NCBI RefSeq assembly: GCF_025698545.1 | Contig: NC_068569.1 | Span: 5,270,001-5,334,000, forward strand | Length of the DNA stretch: 64,000 bases | Direction of reading: 5' to 3' | Origin: Gossypium raimondii | Taxonomy: Eukaryota > Streptophyta > Magnoliopsida > Malvales > Malvaceae | In this document: positions 51,077 through 64,000 of the stretch, in pieces | Layout: each line of letters starts with the position of its first letter | How positions within the stretch are numbered: the stretch's first letter is position 1 | Notes under the pieces: model-generated | Told to the model about the DNA's origin: nothing | The model's database searches: none | Seen by the model: only the letters and a program-made list of their open reading frames with translations | Program-made: the position numbers and the translations under genes

Positions 51077-54000
51077 ATGAGCACCGGCGAAGGAAAAACC
51101 GTGTGCGTAACTGGAGCCTCAGGTTACATCGCTTCATGCCTTGTTAAGCACCTTCTCCTTCGTGGTTACACTGTCAAAGCCTCTGTTCGTGACCCAAGTC
51201 TGTTCTTTTTCTTTTCATGATCTCGCATCTTCATCCTTTGTTCATCTTCTTTCTCGGATTTCAATCGCTTTGTTTCATTTCATTTTGTTTTATTTCTGAT
51301 TTTTTTCATGTTAATTCTAGTATTCTTGTGATTTGCACTCGTGCATGCAAAACAAGAAACTGCCATATCTCTGACATTGTAACATTCTTATGTGCTCTGA
51401 TTGAATATTTTAATGAGGATAAGATTTTTTTGTTATGTTAGTTCTCTTTTTTTTTGGCAACCCACCCTTTTCCAATATTCTCTCCTACCAACCATGCATA
51501 GTAAAAGAAATTATATACGAGCATCTGCTGTTTATAAGGACACAACTTCTTGTTTCGATCATATTGTATTGTTTGTTTAGATACATAATCTTTTGCATTA
51601 ACTCTTTGTTGTTCTTATAAGTGTTACCTTGACGTTTCCTAAATTATTTCAATCATAGTAATTAGTTATTATTCATGAATAGGTGATCCAAGAAAGACAC
51701 AACACTTACTTGCACTTGAGGGTGCTGAGGAAAGGCTCAAGTTGTTTAAAGCAAACTTATTGGAAGAAGGTTCCTTTGATTCTGGTGTTGAAGGTTGTGA
51801 TGGTGTTTTTCACACAGCATCTCCCTTTTATCATGATGTCACTGACCCACAGGTTGATGTTGAATTCTTTACCTATATGATCAACCCTTTAGTTTCCACT
51901 GTATGCAATATATTATTTTCTAATACAACAGGATGAAAGTTGCCTATTTTGTCAAGCATTGTTTCATTGATAAAATCTAATTACTTTCTTGAGGCTCTCT
52001 GTTTTTGGTAAATGAACTCCATTGTAGCAGTTGCCTTCTTTGTTTTTGAAAATTTCATTTCCTCCTTTCAAAAAAAAAAAATCACTTCCTTTCTTTTTGG
52101 ATCATTTAAAATGTTCTTGCATGGTTTTGATGATGACAACAAGTCATCAGTTTTGATCGCAGAGTCTATTATTGAAGAGGTTTTTGTAGGTTAAGTAGCA
52201 AAATAATTTCTCTTGGAAGAGCATTTCACAATTAAATTTCTTATAACATTATCCATTAGTGGCCAGGATCTTAATCATATGAAAACTAAGTGGTGCTTTG
52301 TTTTCAAAAATACTGGGGAAGAATTTGAACCATTTGGCTTTTGCATTACTTACAAGTAAAGAAGTAGGCTGATATTTACTCTGTGACTTGCAGTATGCTA
52401 TTGGAGGGAAACATTCCCCATAATTTAAAGGTTTAAGAGGATTTGCTATAAGACTTATGACATACACACTAGATGATCATGGTGGTCAGTGATGAGTGGT
52501 GACCTCTTTCAAGTTTTTAAGTTTGTATATAGTATTTTAAGAGTATAGTAACTTATTTTTGAGAGCACTAGTCCACCCAACCTTTTTTTTTCTTGGCTGT
52601 GCTATAACTTCTCTCTCATTGGTTAGTAATTTTTTAGCTCTTCATTGCCCTTCTCAGGCAGAATTACTTGATCCTGCTGTGAAGGGAACACTGAATGTTC
52701 TGAACTCATGTGCTAATACACCTTCTGTCAAACGAGTTGTCTTGACGTCTTCTATAGCTGCAGTCACATACAATGGGAAACCTCGAACTCCAGATGTTGT
52801 GGTTGATGAAAGTTGGTTTACCGATCCTGAGTACTGTAAGAATTTGAAGGTGAGTATATATACTATACGTCTGGTAGTATATTGAGATTTGTGTTGTGTT
52901 TTATATGGAACTTCAACCTATTACACTGAAATTACTAAGGAAAAATTAAAATTAAAAATAAGAAAAAGAAAAGGATTTATATTGGAAACACATTGCAAGC
53001 TAAGTAATAGGCTACCTCTATCTTAGGATCTAAAATTTGACTTGTAGATTGGCTGAATAACTGGTGTAAACTGTGAGTCTTTTTTAATTGTAACAAGCTA
53101 GTTGACTATCTTGTCCTTTTAGTATGTTGAGGATACTGATCACACTTTTCAGAACAAATTCTGCATGGTTGCATGAACTGGCTAGTTGTTGGCTTGTTGC
53201 TGAAATCATTACTCTGCATTCAATTTCCTTGTTTGCACACTACACGATTTGTCATGCTACAACCTAATATTTTAATATATATCGCTCAAGGTTTTTTCTT
53301 TTTCAATTTTATAAGAGGATATTATTGCTGAATGTCATCTTTTAAGTTAATCAATGTTTATCTAATATTTTTCTTTGTTCAGCTCTGGTATGTAGTCTCA
53401 AAAACCATTGCTGAAGATTCTGCCTGGAAATTTGCAAAAGAGAAGGGTCTTGACATGGTTGTCGTAAACCCAGCGATGGTGATCGGTCCTCTTTTACAGC
53501 CAACACTTAACACAAGTGCTGCAGCAGTTTTAAGCTTAATTAAAGGTAATTTTTGCCACTCTACTATTTACCTTCACAGCTTTTTGCATTACATTTAATT
53601 TGGTGATATATATTCTTAATGGTTGAGAATTTTATTTTTTTTAAATACAATCATTCTTCAAGGGCCTTTACACTTACGCTTAACCTTGTACGTCTCTTAT
53701 AGGTATTAGTAATACCTTCCAATATATAAATGTCTATCGATTTCTATTAACTCGATTAAAAGGCCTTGTAATCAATTCTTCAAGCGTAAAATTTGTGTAT
53801 AAGTACTGCTTAATAATAAATGGCAAGATCTTACATCCCGTAAGTCCAGTTATTATAACCATGTTAGGTTATAATTCTTTAAGAAAATTGTAGCTTGTTG
53901 ACATAACAGCGGCTCTTGCATTGCATGCCTTCTAAGAAGAAAGTAGGAACAGATGGTGAGAAGAGGGGAAGTCCGTGGTTTGCAAAGTGGATAAGCAATG

Positions 54001-54641
54001 CAGTAGTTTTAGGAATTTCTTTCGTCAAACTTGGTTATTAATCTCATGTTGATCCTGTGTTGTTTGGGCAGGAGCACAAACATTTCCAAATGCAACATTC
54101 GGTTGGGTTAATGTAAAAGACGTTGCAAATGCACACATCCAGGCATTTGAGATTCCATCAGCTAGTGGAAGGTACTGTTTAGTGGAGAGAGTTGCACATT
54201 GCTCGGAAGTTGTGAAGATGTTAAGTGAGCTCTATCCTTCTTTCCAGCTTCCAGAAAAGTGAGTTCTTTGACTCACCACCATGTGCTTCTCTAGTCTATC
54301 TATATACAGCACTTCCCTTGGTTTTCAAGCCAAAAGTTTTTATTCTACACTCTTTTTCCAGTATTTTAAATTATAATCAAATCTTCCACTCTATGAAGAA
54401 TATATATTATAGGTTATCATTAAATTCTCAATGGATTGGGATTATATTATAATACTGAAGCAGAGTGCGGTTTTGATAAAATAATGGCAGATGTGCAGAT
54501 GACAAGCCTTATGTGCCTACATATCAGGTGTCAAAGGAAAAAGCAAAAACATTGGGTATAGAGTTCACTCCTTTGGATGTGAGTCTCAAGGAAACAGTAG
54601 AAAGCTTGAAGGAAAAGGGATTTGTCAGTTTTGAGTCTTAG
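51077..54641 (+). CDS. Cinnamoyl-CoA reductase-like NAD(P)H dehydrogenase (extended SDR)
   Basis: Six exons: 51077-51197, 51683-51852, 52658-52849, 53383-53545, 54072-54258, 54491-54641; frame continuous, 327 aa, usual for the family. It is an extended short-chain dehydrogenase in the CCR/dihydroflavonol reductase group, cytosolic, reducing an aldehyde, ketone or CoA-thioester substrate with NADPH. The Rossmann motif [10 protein letters not shown] is at 11-20, the catalytic Ser in VLTSS near 128-129, and YxxxK at Y164/K168 (WYVVSK). [16 protein letters not shown] and [13 protein letters not shown] are also conserved. The lignin CCR signature NWYCYGK is replaced by KLWYVVSK, so this is a CCR-like/CAD-like protein rather than a true lignin CCR. 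It resembles Arabidopsis At5g19440/At1g51410 as I recall them. The substrate is unknown. Confidence 0.92.
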
Positions 54642-55395
54642 TCCTGCATCCCCTCCCTCCGTAACAAATAAATTGGTGAATAAATTTTCATTTGTTTATA
54701 ATTTCTTCTCACTTTTCTTGAGAATGGGATATATATAATTTATTGGCCCTCTTGCAGTTGGCTTCTGGGTATAATTGTTTCAGACATTGGATTAGGAAAA
54801 ACTGATGATGAATTTAATAGTGAAAACTGTGTTTGACTTAATTTCTAATTTTAATATCAGCTGCTGTAATTATTTTATGAAGTAATCACTCTCGAATGGC
54901 CTCTTTGCCCAATTAGCAAGCAGGTACCTTTCCAAAGGATAGTAAGGTTCATGACGATGAGAAAAACCTATTCATGATCTAGAATAAATTTTTGGTAATT
55001 TAGGTAGATTCAGTTCATATTATTATTAAATTGTGAAAATTAAGATCATCAGTCATTTACAATACTATATCGAGCTTGGTAAATAAATCACCATATAAAA
55101 ATTTACAAGTGATATGAAATGCTATTTTGATAAATTTTGCATGTAAAATACCTCTATTTATTTCATAACAGCCATGAACACGTACTCCTTTAACTACAAT
55201 TTTCGTTATGGTCAGCTGTGTAGGAGGACTAATACAATGTTCCTCTAAACAATATAAGATCATAAAAACTTTACAGCCATTTCTTTTTTTGAAATTTGCT
55301 TTTCCCTTTCCTACGATAACTCTGAAACATATATGACAGCAATATATATATAATCTAATATAATATAAGTTAGACTCCAACTAGAAATGCGGAAC
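54642..55395. other. Shared 3' flank of the convergent CCR-like and NADK genes
   Basis: Non-coding, 754 bases between facing stop codons. An unrecognised minus-strand frame at 55057-55380 has a Cys/Ile-rich composition typical of chance translation. It probably contains both 3' UTRs. Confidence 0.45.
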
Positions 55396-58300
55396 TTAAA
55401 TTTGGATTATGTCCTGTAATTCCCGAGGGCCATCGAACGACTGTGTTTTTCTCAGGTTCCAATGGAGGCCGTCTTGGATGCTGGATAAGAAATCACTTGT
55501 AGAATCAACTTGACATGCTGTAGGAACAGGACATGGTGCCATACTGCACAAAAGAGCATCCCCAGCAGCTAACTGTTTTCTGTCCTTACCATCAAATGAT
55601 GCCCAAGCTGGACTTCTGCTATTAAATGGCACCACTATTCGCAATGTGACATGCTCAGGCAATATTAGGGGTCGAAACGATAATGAATGCGGACATATGG
55701 GTGTGAACAAGATACCGGGGACCTGCAATTTTAGGATGGTACATCAGCAAAATGTATTTTTAGTTATATGATCATGATTATATTCTGAAAATAAACATAG
55801 AAACTAATGGCATTAAAAAAGTATAATGAGACAAAGATCTAGGACAAAATCCAGAGTGCTACGTAACCAAATGTGCATTAAGAAGATCTAAGCAGAAAAA
55901 AAGAACATTATGTATCATTTGTCAAAGAAAATGAATAAACCGAGATCAAGATTCCAATGTTAAGTACCAACAGATTTCTTTTATCCTCTCAATGACACTA
56001 TCCTGTCTTAAACCATTCGTTACACCCTTACAAACCTCAATTTGTTGCTTCATCTCGGTGAAAATATATGGAATTCTTCAAATTAACATGATGGATAATG
56101 AGATTTACAGCACGTCTGAACCCTATCTTATACTTCACATGCATCATCCATGATATGAAACAGACCACATCATGGTCTTATTTTACATAGGATAATTCCA
56201 TTACACTCCCTCCCAACCTAAAATTTATTGGGCAGGGGAATACCAATGAGATCATGAAAAAGAAGTTATTTTACAGCTGATGTTTACTTTTTCTTACCAC
56301 CATTGTTATTAGTGGAATTTGGCAACCTGTAAAGAATACTTAGATTCTATGGAAATGAATATCTAACTACCAAGAAAATTCATCACATTGTCCTTACGTA
56401 TCTACTGTATAAATAGACAAAACACAACAGCAAAGTACTGGAAACACTTATCTTTTGTTTAAATATAATATCATCTTTAGTCAAACCAATCTCAAGCAAG
56501 AGGCAAGGAATACTTCCAAATTTTTAGTCATCAAAATTCCGACATGTTATTATTTCCATAAAGCATGATATTTTCAAATTTAACGGTAATTATGATGATT
56601 ATCAGAATGTACCTGTGGGTGGACCATTGATCCTCCAGCTGCCAGAGAATATGCAGTGCTACCAGATGTCGTTGACAAAATTAAACCATCTCCTTGCACG
56701 CATGTGACAAAGGAATTGTCACAATAGCATTCCAGATTTGTGAGGTATGATGATATTCCACGGTCTATTGTAACCTCATTCAGAACAAGAAGAGGTTCTT
56801 CTGTTTCGTACTCATTTTTAGCCGCATCTCTAATAACACGACAAAGCAAGCGGTGTCGTAAGGTTATACTGACAGGTCCCCTCAGGACAGAATCAAGGCA
56901 TTCCTTAAAATGTTCACTATCTACAGCAAAGTCAAAGAATTTTCCTTTTGTTCTGATATACGAGTTAACAAGTATTCTCAACTACAAAAAAAAAAAAAAA
57001 AAAATTGTTCAAATTAACCACTTTTAATAATCATTTAATTAATCTTTCATTAAAGAAGTACTTCATGAAGTGGAAGGATACGAAACGGAGTCATAAAGCC
57101 CAAAGACCCTAAAGAAAATGGAACAATTGGAGGAACAGGTCCTTTGAACATTGATGCTGCCTGTAAAGAACAATTAGGTGATGATTGCTAAGCATGAAAA
57201 AATCCAAAATAAATAAGAAAAAAAACCAACATAACTAGTTCAGAAGAAACTCAAATGGCACCAGATTTACTTGTACAGGTAAGTTCTGCTCCAATGATTA
57301 TAGTCATGTTAAAGAAACCGAGTCCATATAAAATCTGATGGTACAGAGCTTTGAGAAACTATCCAGGGAAGGACTCAGAATTGATGTTCAGTGTGGCAAA
57401 TTTTTAATTTCACAAAAACAACAAAAAACAAACTAAATAAATATCTAATAATTCCATAAAAACGAAAACAAAAATCATTTTAGAAAATTTATTAACTTCC
57501 ACTTTTACTAATGGATTTGGGTTTTTAACTATGTCTTCCCCATGTTTTTGTAGGTTCCAAGGGGCATTCACTGCAAGGATGGCATACTGCAGGCTTCAAA
57601 ATCCAGATATAGTGGACAAACATTTTAACGAAATTTAAAATCCTTCATAAAGATATAGTAGAATAAAACTAAATGTAAATGCCATTTGTTCCAACATTAC
57701 ACCAATCGAAGTGATAATTTTATATTCTCAAAGGTTGGTCATTTCATTTAAAAACATGGGTTCAGTCAAACTTAAATAACTTACCCATAAAACAGTTCCA
57801 TCACCACCAAGGGTTATGACAAGATCAACTTTTGTGTGCAGGAGCAAAATTTCCTGGTCTAAAGAGCAACAAAATAAATGGTTAAATAAGAAATCAGAAT
57901 ATAATCTAGAAGTAAAAAATAGTTACATGACAAGTACATCAAGCCAATTGACTGCAGAGAATGTATAGAACCATCAGCTACAAATACCAACAAGCACTAA
58001 ATTAGAAAAAAAAAAAAGATTCTTGATTTCTTTATTAAATTGAAAGGTAGGTTTCTCAAAAGCTAGCAATTGTAAACTTATACCTAATCCTAGAAAAGGT
58101 TGCTTGCAAAGATTCAAAGATGCTAGTGGATAGGACTTCTTGGCAAAAGGAAGCAAAGGAGAAGACATAGGTGCCTTGAGCAAAGACAGAACCTTCATAA
58201 ATAAGTATGTTCATATTTTCTGTCCCTTATATTTAATCTCAAATTCATTTGTTCAAAATTTTTATTTTTATATATAATTATTAAATTGTTATTTTCCCAC

Positions 58301-61165
58301 TCAAATTTATCCAATTCTATGTAAAGAAAGAATCTGGAATGAATCCAATTTTCCCCATCTTTGATTCCTTATCTATATTTGAGGTTTGCAAACACAAGTA
58401 GAGAATCGATGTCTTGGCTGTCTAACAACATGAACCTGGAAACATGTATTTTAAAATTTATATAAAAGCAAATAAAAAGAACCACCAAGCAGTAGAGAGT
58501 TGAACATCAACACTTAAAAGCTTCTAGACAGGCAGCATCAAAGATATAATAAGCCGAGATATTTAATTCATTGTGAAATGGGTATTAGTATAACCATAAC
58601 TACTTCCATAAGCAGAATAAATGACTAACTACTTACCATCTTTCCATGTTTGTACATAGTTGAAGTCAGACGATTCTGTCAGAAGTTCAGCTCTCACACG
58701 TGGTTCAACATAAATGTTTAACTTTTTCTTTTCTTTCAACCATCTGGATGAAAGGTTTAGAGTGAGATTAAAAAAATATGCAATAGAAGAAAATTTCTTT
58801 TGCCCTTTTAAGGAATATTTACATGCAACATTGTAAAGACAATATACAATATAAAGTCAAAGAAGTTAATGCAAGTCCAGAGAACTAGAAATGCCAAAAA
58901 ATTACAAAAAGTTGAACACCCTCAGAATAATTAATAAGAACAATGCCCTGATTTTGGAAACTTTATCTTAAACATCAGCCGACCTAAACACCACCTTGCA
59001 GCCAATCAGGGTAGTCAAGGGGCAGTGCCATCTAGCATAAGTACCAAACAACCAGGGGCGAAGCCAGGGGTGTTACAGGGGCCATAGCCCAGTTTACCTT
59101 TAGAAATTTAATTATATTACCTTTTTGTGGTGAAAATACATTATTCAAATCCCCATCCCCCACTCAAATGAAATTTTAACTTGGTCCTCTTACAAGAGTT
59201 TCTTTTTATTGGCTAATGAAAAAAGGACAAAAGTATAGCATAAGTGACAAGTTTTGTAATTTATTAATACTTTTAGACTTAATAATTGCAGTTAAATTAA
59301 GAATTTACCTTTTTTAATTAGTCAAATAATTTCTTTCTGTACTAATAAATACTGTTCAAAGAATTTTCAATGTTAATTGTGTATGGAACTTCTTGTTAAT
59401 TTTTCTTCATCATCTTTTAGCTTTTTTTCAATAAATCTTCATAATCTCTTCTTGAATTTTTAAAAGAACTTTGTAATTTTATCAAGGTCTTTATGTACAC
59501 ACAAAGTAGATTGAAATTTGTTTATCTTTTACTAGTTAAAGAAGTATATAGTATAATTTTGTTTCATTTTGAGTATAATATATATTTTTACACTTACTGT
59601 TTTAATTCAACCCTCAAAACAGAAATCCCAGCTTTGCCCTGCATGCAACCTTAAAGAAAAATGGTTCACAATAAAGCTATATCTAATTAAGGAGGTTTGT
59701 TCATAAGTTCTTGTTGGATATGGAAGTGAGAGTCTGAATAAATTTATTTCTTGAATAAAGATGATAGAAATTTAAGCAAGTATCCTATAACTTACAACAA
59801 ATATTTCAAAGAAACTAAAACTGTTTTAGCTTTAAAAGTAGTAAATCCCTCTAAGATCACATCAACATTCAACAATGGCTCCTAAATCACAAGATACAGC
59901 ATCACATAAATAAGAAAGAAAGGTCCCAGCGATAAACCATAGGACATGGATGAATCATACAGACGAGGCATGGAGAAGAGGAATGAAGTAGTGCATTAAA
60001 AGGCGCTTATATTATGACCAAAAAGCAGGAGTAAGTTCTTTGTTTTTTTTCCCTGGGATAATTAGCCTTAAAGTAAGTGAAACACATTAAAATATGCATT
60101 ATTTTGTAAGTCTCGAAGAGTTTTGCAGAGATCGGCAAAGGGAAAAAGACTTAAGCGATTTGCATGAAACTTGCACTCAGAATTTCACAATGTAAAGGTA
60201 ATTATCATTCTCAATATCCGCACCTGACCATTTGTGCACAAAGAATTCGAACAGAAACTGAATTTGGTTTTGTCAAAATAAGCACAGTCTGCGGGTCAGA
60301 TTCCCACTTCAGAGAAATCTGGAAAGAAAAAGGGTTTACTAGATGACAGATAGGAGGCACATAATAAACAAACAATATCCAAACTAAATTTTAAGGGAAG
60401 ATACTAAGGGGAAAAAAAGGGCAAATATTAGTCCATGTTAGAAAGTGTGTTGCTTATAAATTTGCAGCAAAAAAAGCTCCCTAACTGGATAGATGAAGGC
60501 ATACCTGTTTACTGCTGCGTTCTGCTGTCGTAATATTCCCTTTTTCAAAAGAGACAATGTCATGTTTGTGCTGATCACCATTCTCACCCTTGCACCACCA
60601 TGAAAGTTTAAATGATGCCTGTCGCACCAAACATAGTTTTGAATTATGCGGTCTGAGCATTTATGCTAAAAATGATTTCACATTGGTGAATTGGATAATC
60701 TCTCCTCCTTAGACTTGAAATTATGTATTTGCTTACCCATGGGAAAAAATATGAAAAAGCTGAATCCTAAAATATACAAAACATTAAAGGAAAGCCTAGA
60801 TAATGTTGTTGTCCAAACCAAACAAATAACATAACAAACATCCAGAAAGAGGAAAGATTTAAGAAAAAGATAAAAAAAGGACAGATGCCAAGTGAACAAG
60901 GAAATAGATAAGGTATACTAAGCTAGAAGGTTATTGGTTCAAAATAGAAGGATAATAACAAACCAGACCTTTCTCATCATCTTACTTCGATCTACATTGG
61001 AACTTGAGTCTGATCCTCTGTCACGAAGAACCTCATGGGAGCAAATCCCATGCTTCATACAGCATTCATCAAAAATCTTGTCCAGTTCATTCTGCTGCAT
61101 CAATTGTTTGTCTGAGTTCTTTACTCTCCCGCAATCAATATTACCATTTTGCTCGGCAATTTGAG
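55396..61165 (-). CDS. NADK1: NAD kinase, NADK1 type (5' part beyond the window)
   Basis: Exons seen, right to left: 61165-60969, 60618-60505, 60318-60224, 58743-58637, 57858-57785, 57160-57082, 56920-56613, 55722-55396; all in frame with GT..AG sites, 432 aa visible. NAD kinase phosphorylates NAD(H) with ATP to make NADP(H). The GGDGT catalytic/ATP motif is in exon 57858-57785 ([12 protein letters not shown]), NEVTIDRG and the glycine-rich [13 protein letters not shown] in 56920-56613, and [20 protein letters not shown] in the last exon. The C-terminus ([29 protein letters not shown]) matches the cytosolic NADK1 group rather than the longer plastid NADK2. For exon 57160-57082 I used the donor giving TPF-H-SEH across the junction, because reading on to the next GT would bring in unconserved residues. 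The exon at 61165 starts in phase 2 with no Met, so at least one further 5' exon lies past 64000. The intron 60223-58744 carries a repeat. Confidence 0.93.
59054..59641. mobile_element. Non-autonomous element in an NADK1 intron
   Basis: The left end AGGGGCGAAGCCAGGGG is mirrored by ATCCCAGCTTTGCCCT at the right end, with four or five mismatches. The 588-bp inside is AT-rich and non-coding. It lies within the intron between 58743 and 60224. No target duplication found; class uncertain. Confidence 0.5.
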
Positions 61166-64000
61166 CTACCATAAAAGAGTAAAATGCATTAACATGAGAC
61201 TTCAAAGCAATATAGAGAGGTCAATACACACAAAAGCGTCAGTGTAATAGAGATCATTACTGTGAAGTACAGGAACATAAAATTTAGAGATCTTCAAAGG
61301 AAGTAAAATAAAAAGCATAAAAAAGAAACTTGGGAAACAAAGAAAGCAGCTTTAAAATTTTGCCAACCATCATAATTCGTCCTCAATATTTGAGCTAGAG
61401 ACACTCAGAAGCAGACTCTTAACATCTCCATAGCAGTAGTGTACAAACAAGATCCTTTATCAAGGATTATATGGAAGACAAATTCCCCTCCCCCATATTT
61501 GAACTCTTTTGAGAAGTCCAACATTTTTCCCTCCTGCCTAAACTGCTAGAAGATTTCTGATAAAAGAAACCAACTTTATTTAAGAAGAACCTCCTAAAGA
61601 AACTGATCATTGGCATATTTGGACATTGCCTTTTTATTCAAAAGAAGATGTCCAAATATTTAGAAGAAAGAAAAATTATTCACTAAAAAACAGAAAGGAA
61701 AACTAAAGGAAACAATGTCCAAATACTTGGAAAATGATTAAAAAAAAGAGGGTGTTCTCCTGTGAGAATTTTGGGCAATGCCCTAATTTCATCATTCTGA
61801 ATATTGAGGGCATTGCCTTCGTTTCATTTAACATATCTGCTACATCAGCAATCCATACATATAACAACAGGGAGAACTCCCTTTTTTTTATCATTTTTCC
61901 CTGAGTCAGTCCCATAACATCATTTCTAAGGACATTAGAAACAGAGAACTTCATGCAATAGAAAACCTTCTAGAGCTCACAAGTCCATCTAAGTGTGTTC
62001 AAGTAACTAGGGCAGCCAACTCATGCAAAAGTGTAATAGACCAATCTTGAGATAAAAAATGGATGATGATAACGTCTATCCAACTGAATAAGATAATTAA
62101 AATGCACAACTAAAACTCAGCATGTGTATAAAGGTATCCAAACTAACATACGAGTAAAACTTTATGGATTAAGAGCACAGTTTAAAATAATTGGTTCACA
62201 TGACAAGTATCTCCAGATTCCATCACCACCCACAAATAGGTAAAAGGTACATCAATCATCGTTTTAATTGGCTTCCATTTCAAAGAAAAGATTTCTTCAC
62301 CATCTTATTTGCTTTTTAACCATTTATATACCTCTAATGGAGTTAATTGTACTAAAAACCTAGCATATGCATCATATAGAACCTTTAGCCATACAATCCC
62401 AAGCTCTTGCAAGCTAATTAACTTTAACAAGGTTTGTTGCTTTTGCAGTTTCCGAGGATGCTGTCAAGTTTTCATGATCACTAATCCAAACAAATGAAAT
62501 GAATCAAATTCTTTTAGATAGGCTGTGACGGTACTAAATGGAAGCAACAAAATGACTGATAGTACCGCAAGAGTTTAAGCAAGTACCTTCTGATACTCTC
62601 TTATTTCGTACTTTCCAAAATTCTCAGAAGACAAGACATGGAAGCAAAATTCTTACAATTTCCATTGAATTATCTACAGAAGGGCAATTCCTCCAACTTC
62701 ATAGCATTTCACAGATATTGTGGCCTGATACTGGAATAGCCAGAATCTGATAATAATGAGTCCAAATTTGATCAGCAAGTTCCAAAGCTAACATACTGTC
62801 TAATTTCCAACACTTGTGCAACAAGAAAACTTGATGCTCTGAAAGTAGTCCCATGTAATGAAGCAAGTCCAACTTTATCCCCCTCTATGATAAGTAACAT
62901 TTTTATGTAGCAGGAAGGAAAATCACACAAGAAAAGAGCAGATGTTTAAAGAGAGGAGGAAAAAGAAAGAACAAAGCAAAATTATTCACTAAAAAGCAGA
63001 AAGCGTAAGAAAGGAAGACAATGTGCAAAATTGCAAAGCAGTAAAAAACTTTCTATAATGTTTTGCAGAATTAAGGCTATTCGAATCTCCATTTGATACA
63101 GTAAATTCAATGCATAGTCCAAAAGAAGTTCTAAAATGTATTTTTTATCAATCCAAAATATCATTTAGACTTCATGCTCTGCTAAATTTAACAAGGAAAC
63201 TTGAAAGATGCATTCATAAGTTCACAACCAGGGTAGATTGAAATTTGAGAAATCAACAAAGCTGCTTAAGCATGTTCGAACCAGTATCATAGTCTAGGCA
63301 TTAGAGGATGAAAACAAGGATCAATAAAATATTTGAAAGAACAGCCTGTTTGGCTGGAGTTGCATCAAAAAGAACTGTAGAAGTGAACTTCTCGACTGAT
63401 GTATTAAATCAATTGCAATAACTAAAACACATTGTCTATAAGGAACACTGTACTAAATTTTTGTACAAGCTTCTAAAGTTGGAGTTTCAGCTTCTGGTCA
63501 CCAAAATCTCATTTTTCAAGTTTTAAATACCTAAGAGCTATTTTCCAAAACCCAACATCATGGAGTGAGAGAAGATGCTCATGAAGTTGGACAAACCAGA
63601 AATATAAATTAAATGTCAAACATCGAACGAAATAAAGTACATCAGAAAGACCCGCCTAAGCAAAAGGTCTGACACATAGAAGGGTCAATTCTAAGTTTTT
63701 TTTCATGTATTTGGAGGATCCTTGGAAGTCATATCTCCATATCCATGTGTCCAATACTTCAAGGAAAAAAGAAGATTCTGGACAACAAAGCTTCAAGCAA
63801 ATATTTGGAATAACCATATAGCCCGACACAGTACATGGTGGTGAGGTTAAATGACCAAAGGCAAACAGGTTTCAACATATGATGTTTCCTCTCTTGCTAG
63901 GGCTTCAAAAGATGAGTGATAATAACTTCAAAAACTATTTCTTATAAGGTAACCAGCCTACCACCCATTCTTTATTGTGGAAAAAAACTTCAGAATTTCA
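61166..64000. other. Probable long 5' intron of NADK1
   Basis: No exon recognised on either strand. The minus-strand frames at 61703-61954 and 62982-63164 lack conserved words. Since the exon at 61165 begins mid-codon, this whole stretch is best read as first-intron sequence. It is A/T-rich, with an A+G bias on the plus strand. Confidence 0.55.

Noticed and set aside
57062-57081. Extension of the NADK exon to a later GT at 57060-57061
   Set aside because: It would add RILPLHE and then need an acceptor at 56982 that brings in [18 protein letters not shown], which is absent from relatives. The GT at 57080-57081 with acceptor before 56920 keeps the conserved TPFHSEH.
61703-61954. Minus-strand frame as a missing NADK1 exon
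   Set aside because: Contains none of the conserved N-terminal NADK1 words and has no suitable donor leading in phase to the exon at 61165.

Overview
This is a window of a plant nuclear genome. The genes have introns with GT..AG boundaries, the spaces between genes are very AT-rich, two proteins carry plastid-type transit peptides, and there are nested LTR retrotransposons and MITEs. The protein families are dicot. The LTR families, especially the one filled with degenerate ACACGG/CCGTGT motifs, look to me like those common in cotton (Gossypium, Malvaceae). That species call is from memory and is only moderately secure.

Layout. 1245-6853 (-): a ten-exon organellar tRNA 2-thiouridylase of the MnmA type. 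8031-11428: a large LTR-type element with a Tourist-like MITE inside it, followed by a long inverted repeat at 11570-12382. 13790-14776 (+): a three-exon bHLH factor of the iron-deficiency group (Ib). 16960-17434: a MITE-like inverted repeat. 17823-19196 (+): an intronless DUF247 protein. 19560-21125 (-): a five-exon RbcX, a Rubisco assembly chaperone, convergent with the DUF247 gene. 23644-31905: a decayed Ty3/gypsy element (LTR plus gag) that has been hit by two insertions of one LTR family in opposite orientations (23775-26836 and 29128-31634), each with a perfect 5-bp target duplication. 32612-33001 (+): a SIAMESE-related CDK inhibitor. 33-41.5 kb: AT-rich DNA with LTR and other repeat fragments and no gene that I can support. 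41495-43743: an internally deleted Ty1/copia element with matching target duplications. 49020-50291 (+): a small two-exon membrane protein with a probable transit peptide. 51077-54641 (+): a six-exon cinnamoyl-CoA reductase-like dehydrogenase. 55396 to at least 61165 (-): NAD kinase 1, whose first exon or exons lie beyond the right edge.

The host genes do not form a pathway. They are ordinary housekeeping and regulatory loci: tRNA modification, iron regulation, Rubisco assembly, cell-cycle inhibition, reductive metabolism and NADP supply. Several of their Arabidopsis relatives sit close together, by memory around At1g51310-At1g51410 and At3g20.9-At3g21.1, so the order probably reflects old collinearity expanded by retrotransposons. 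I did not find a clearly new biological system. The most unusual structures are the transposon nest, the copia deletion derivative and the 0.8-kb inverted repeat. Exon boundaries were set by hand from GT/AG sites and reading-frame continuity.
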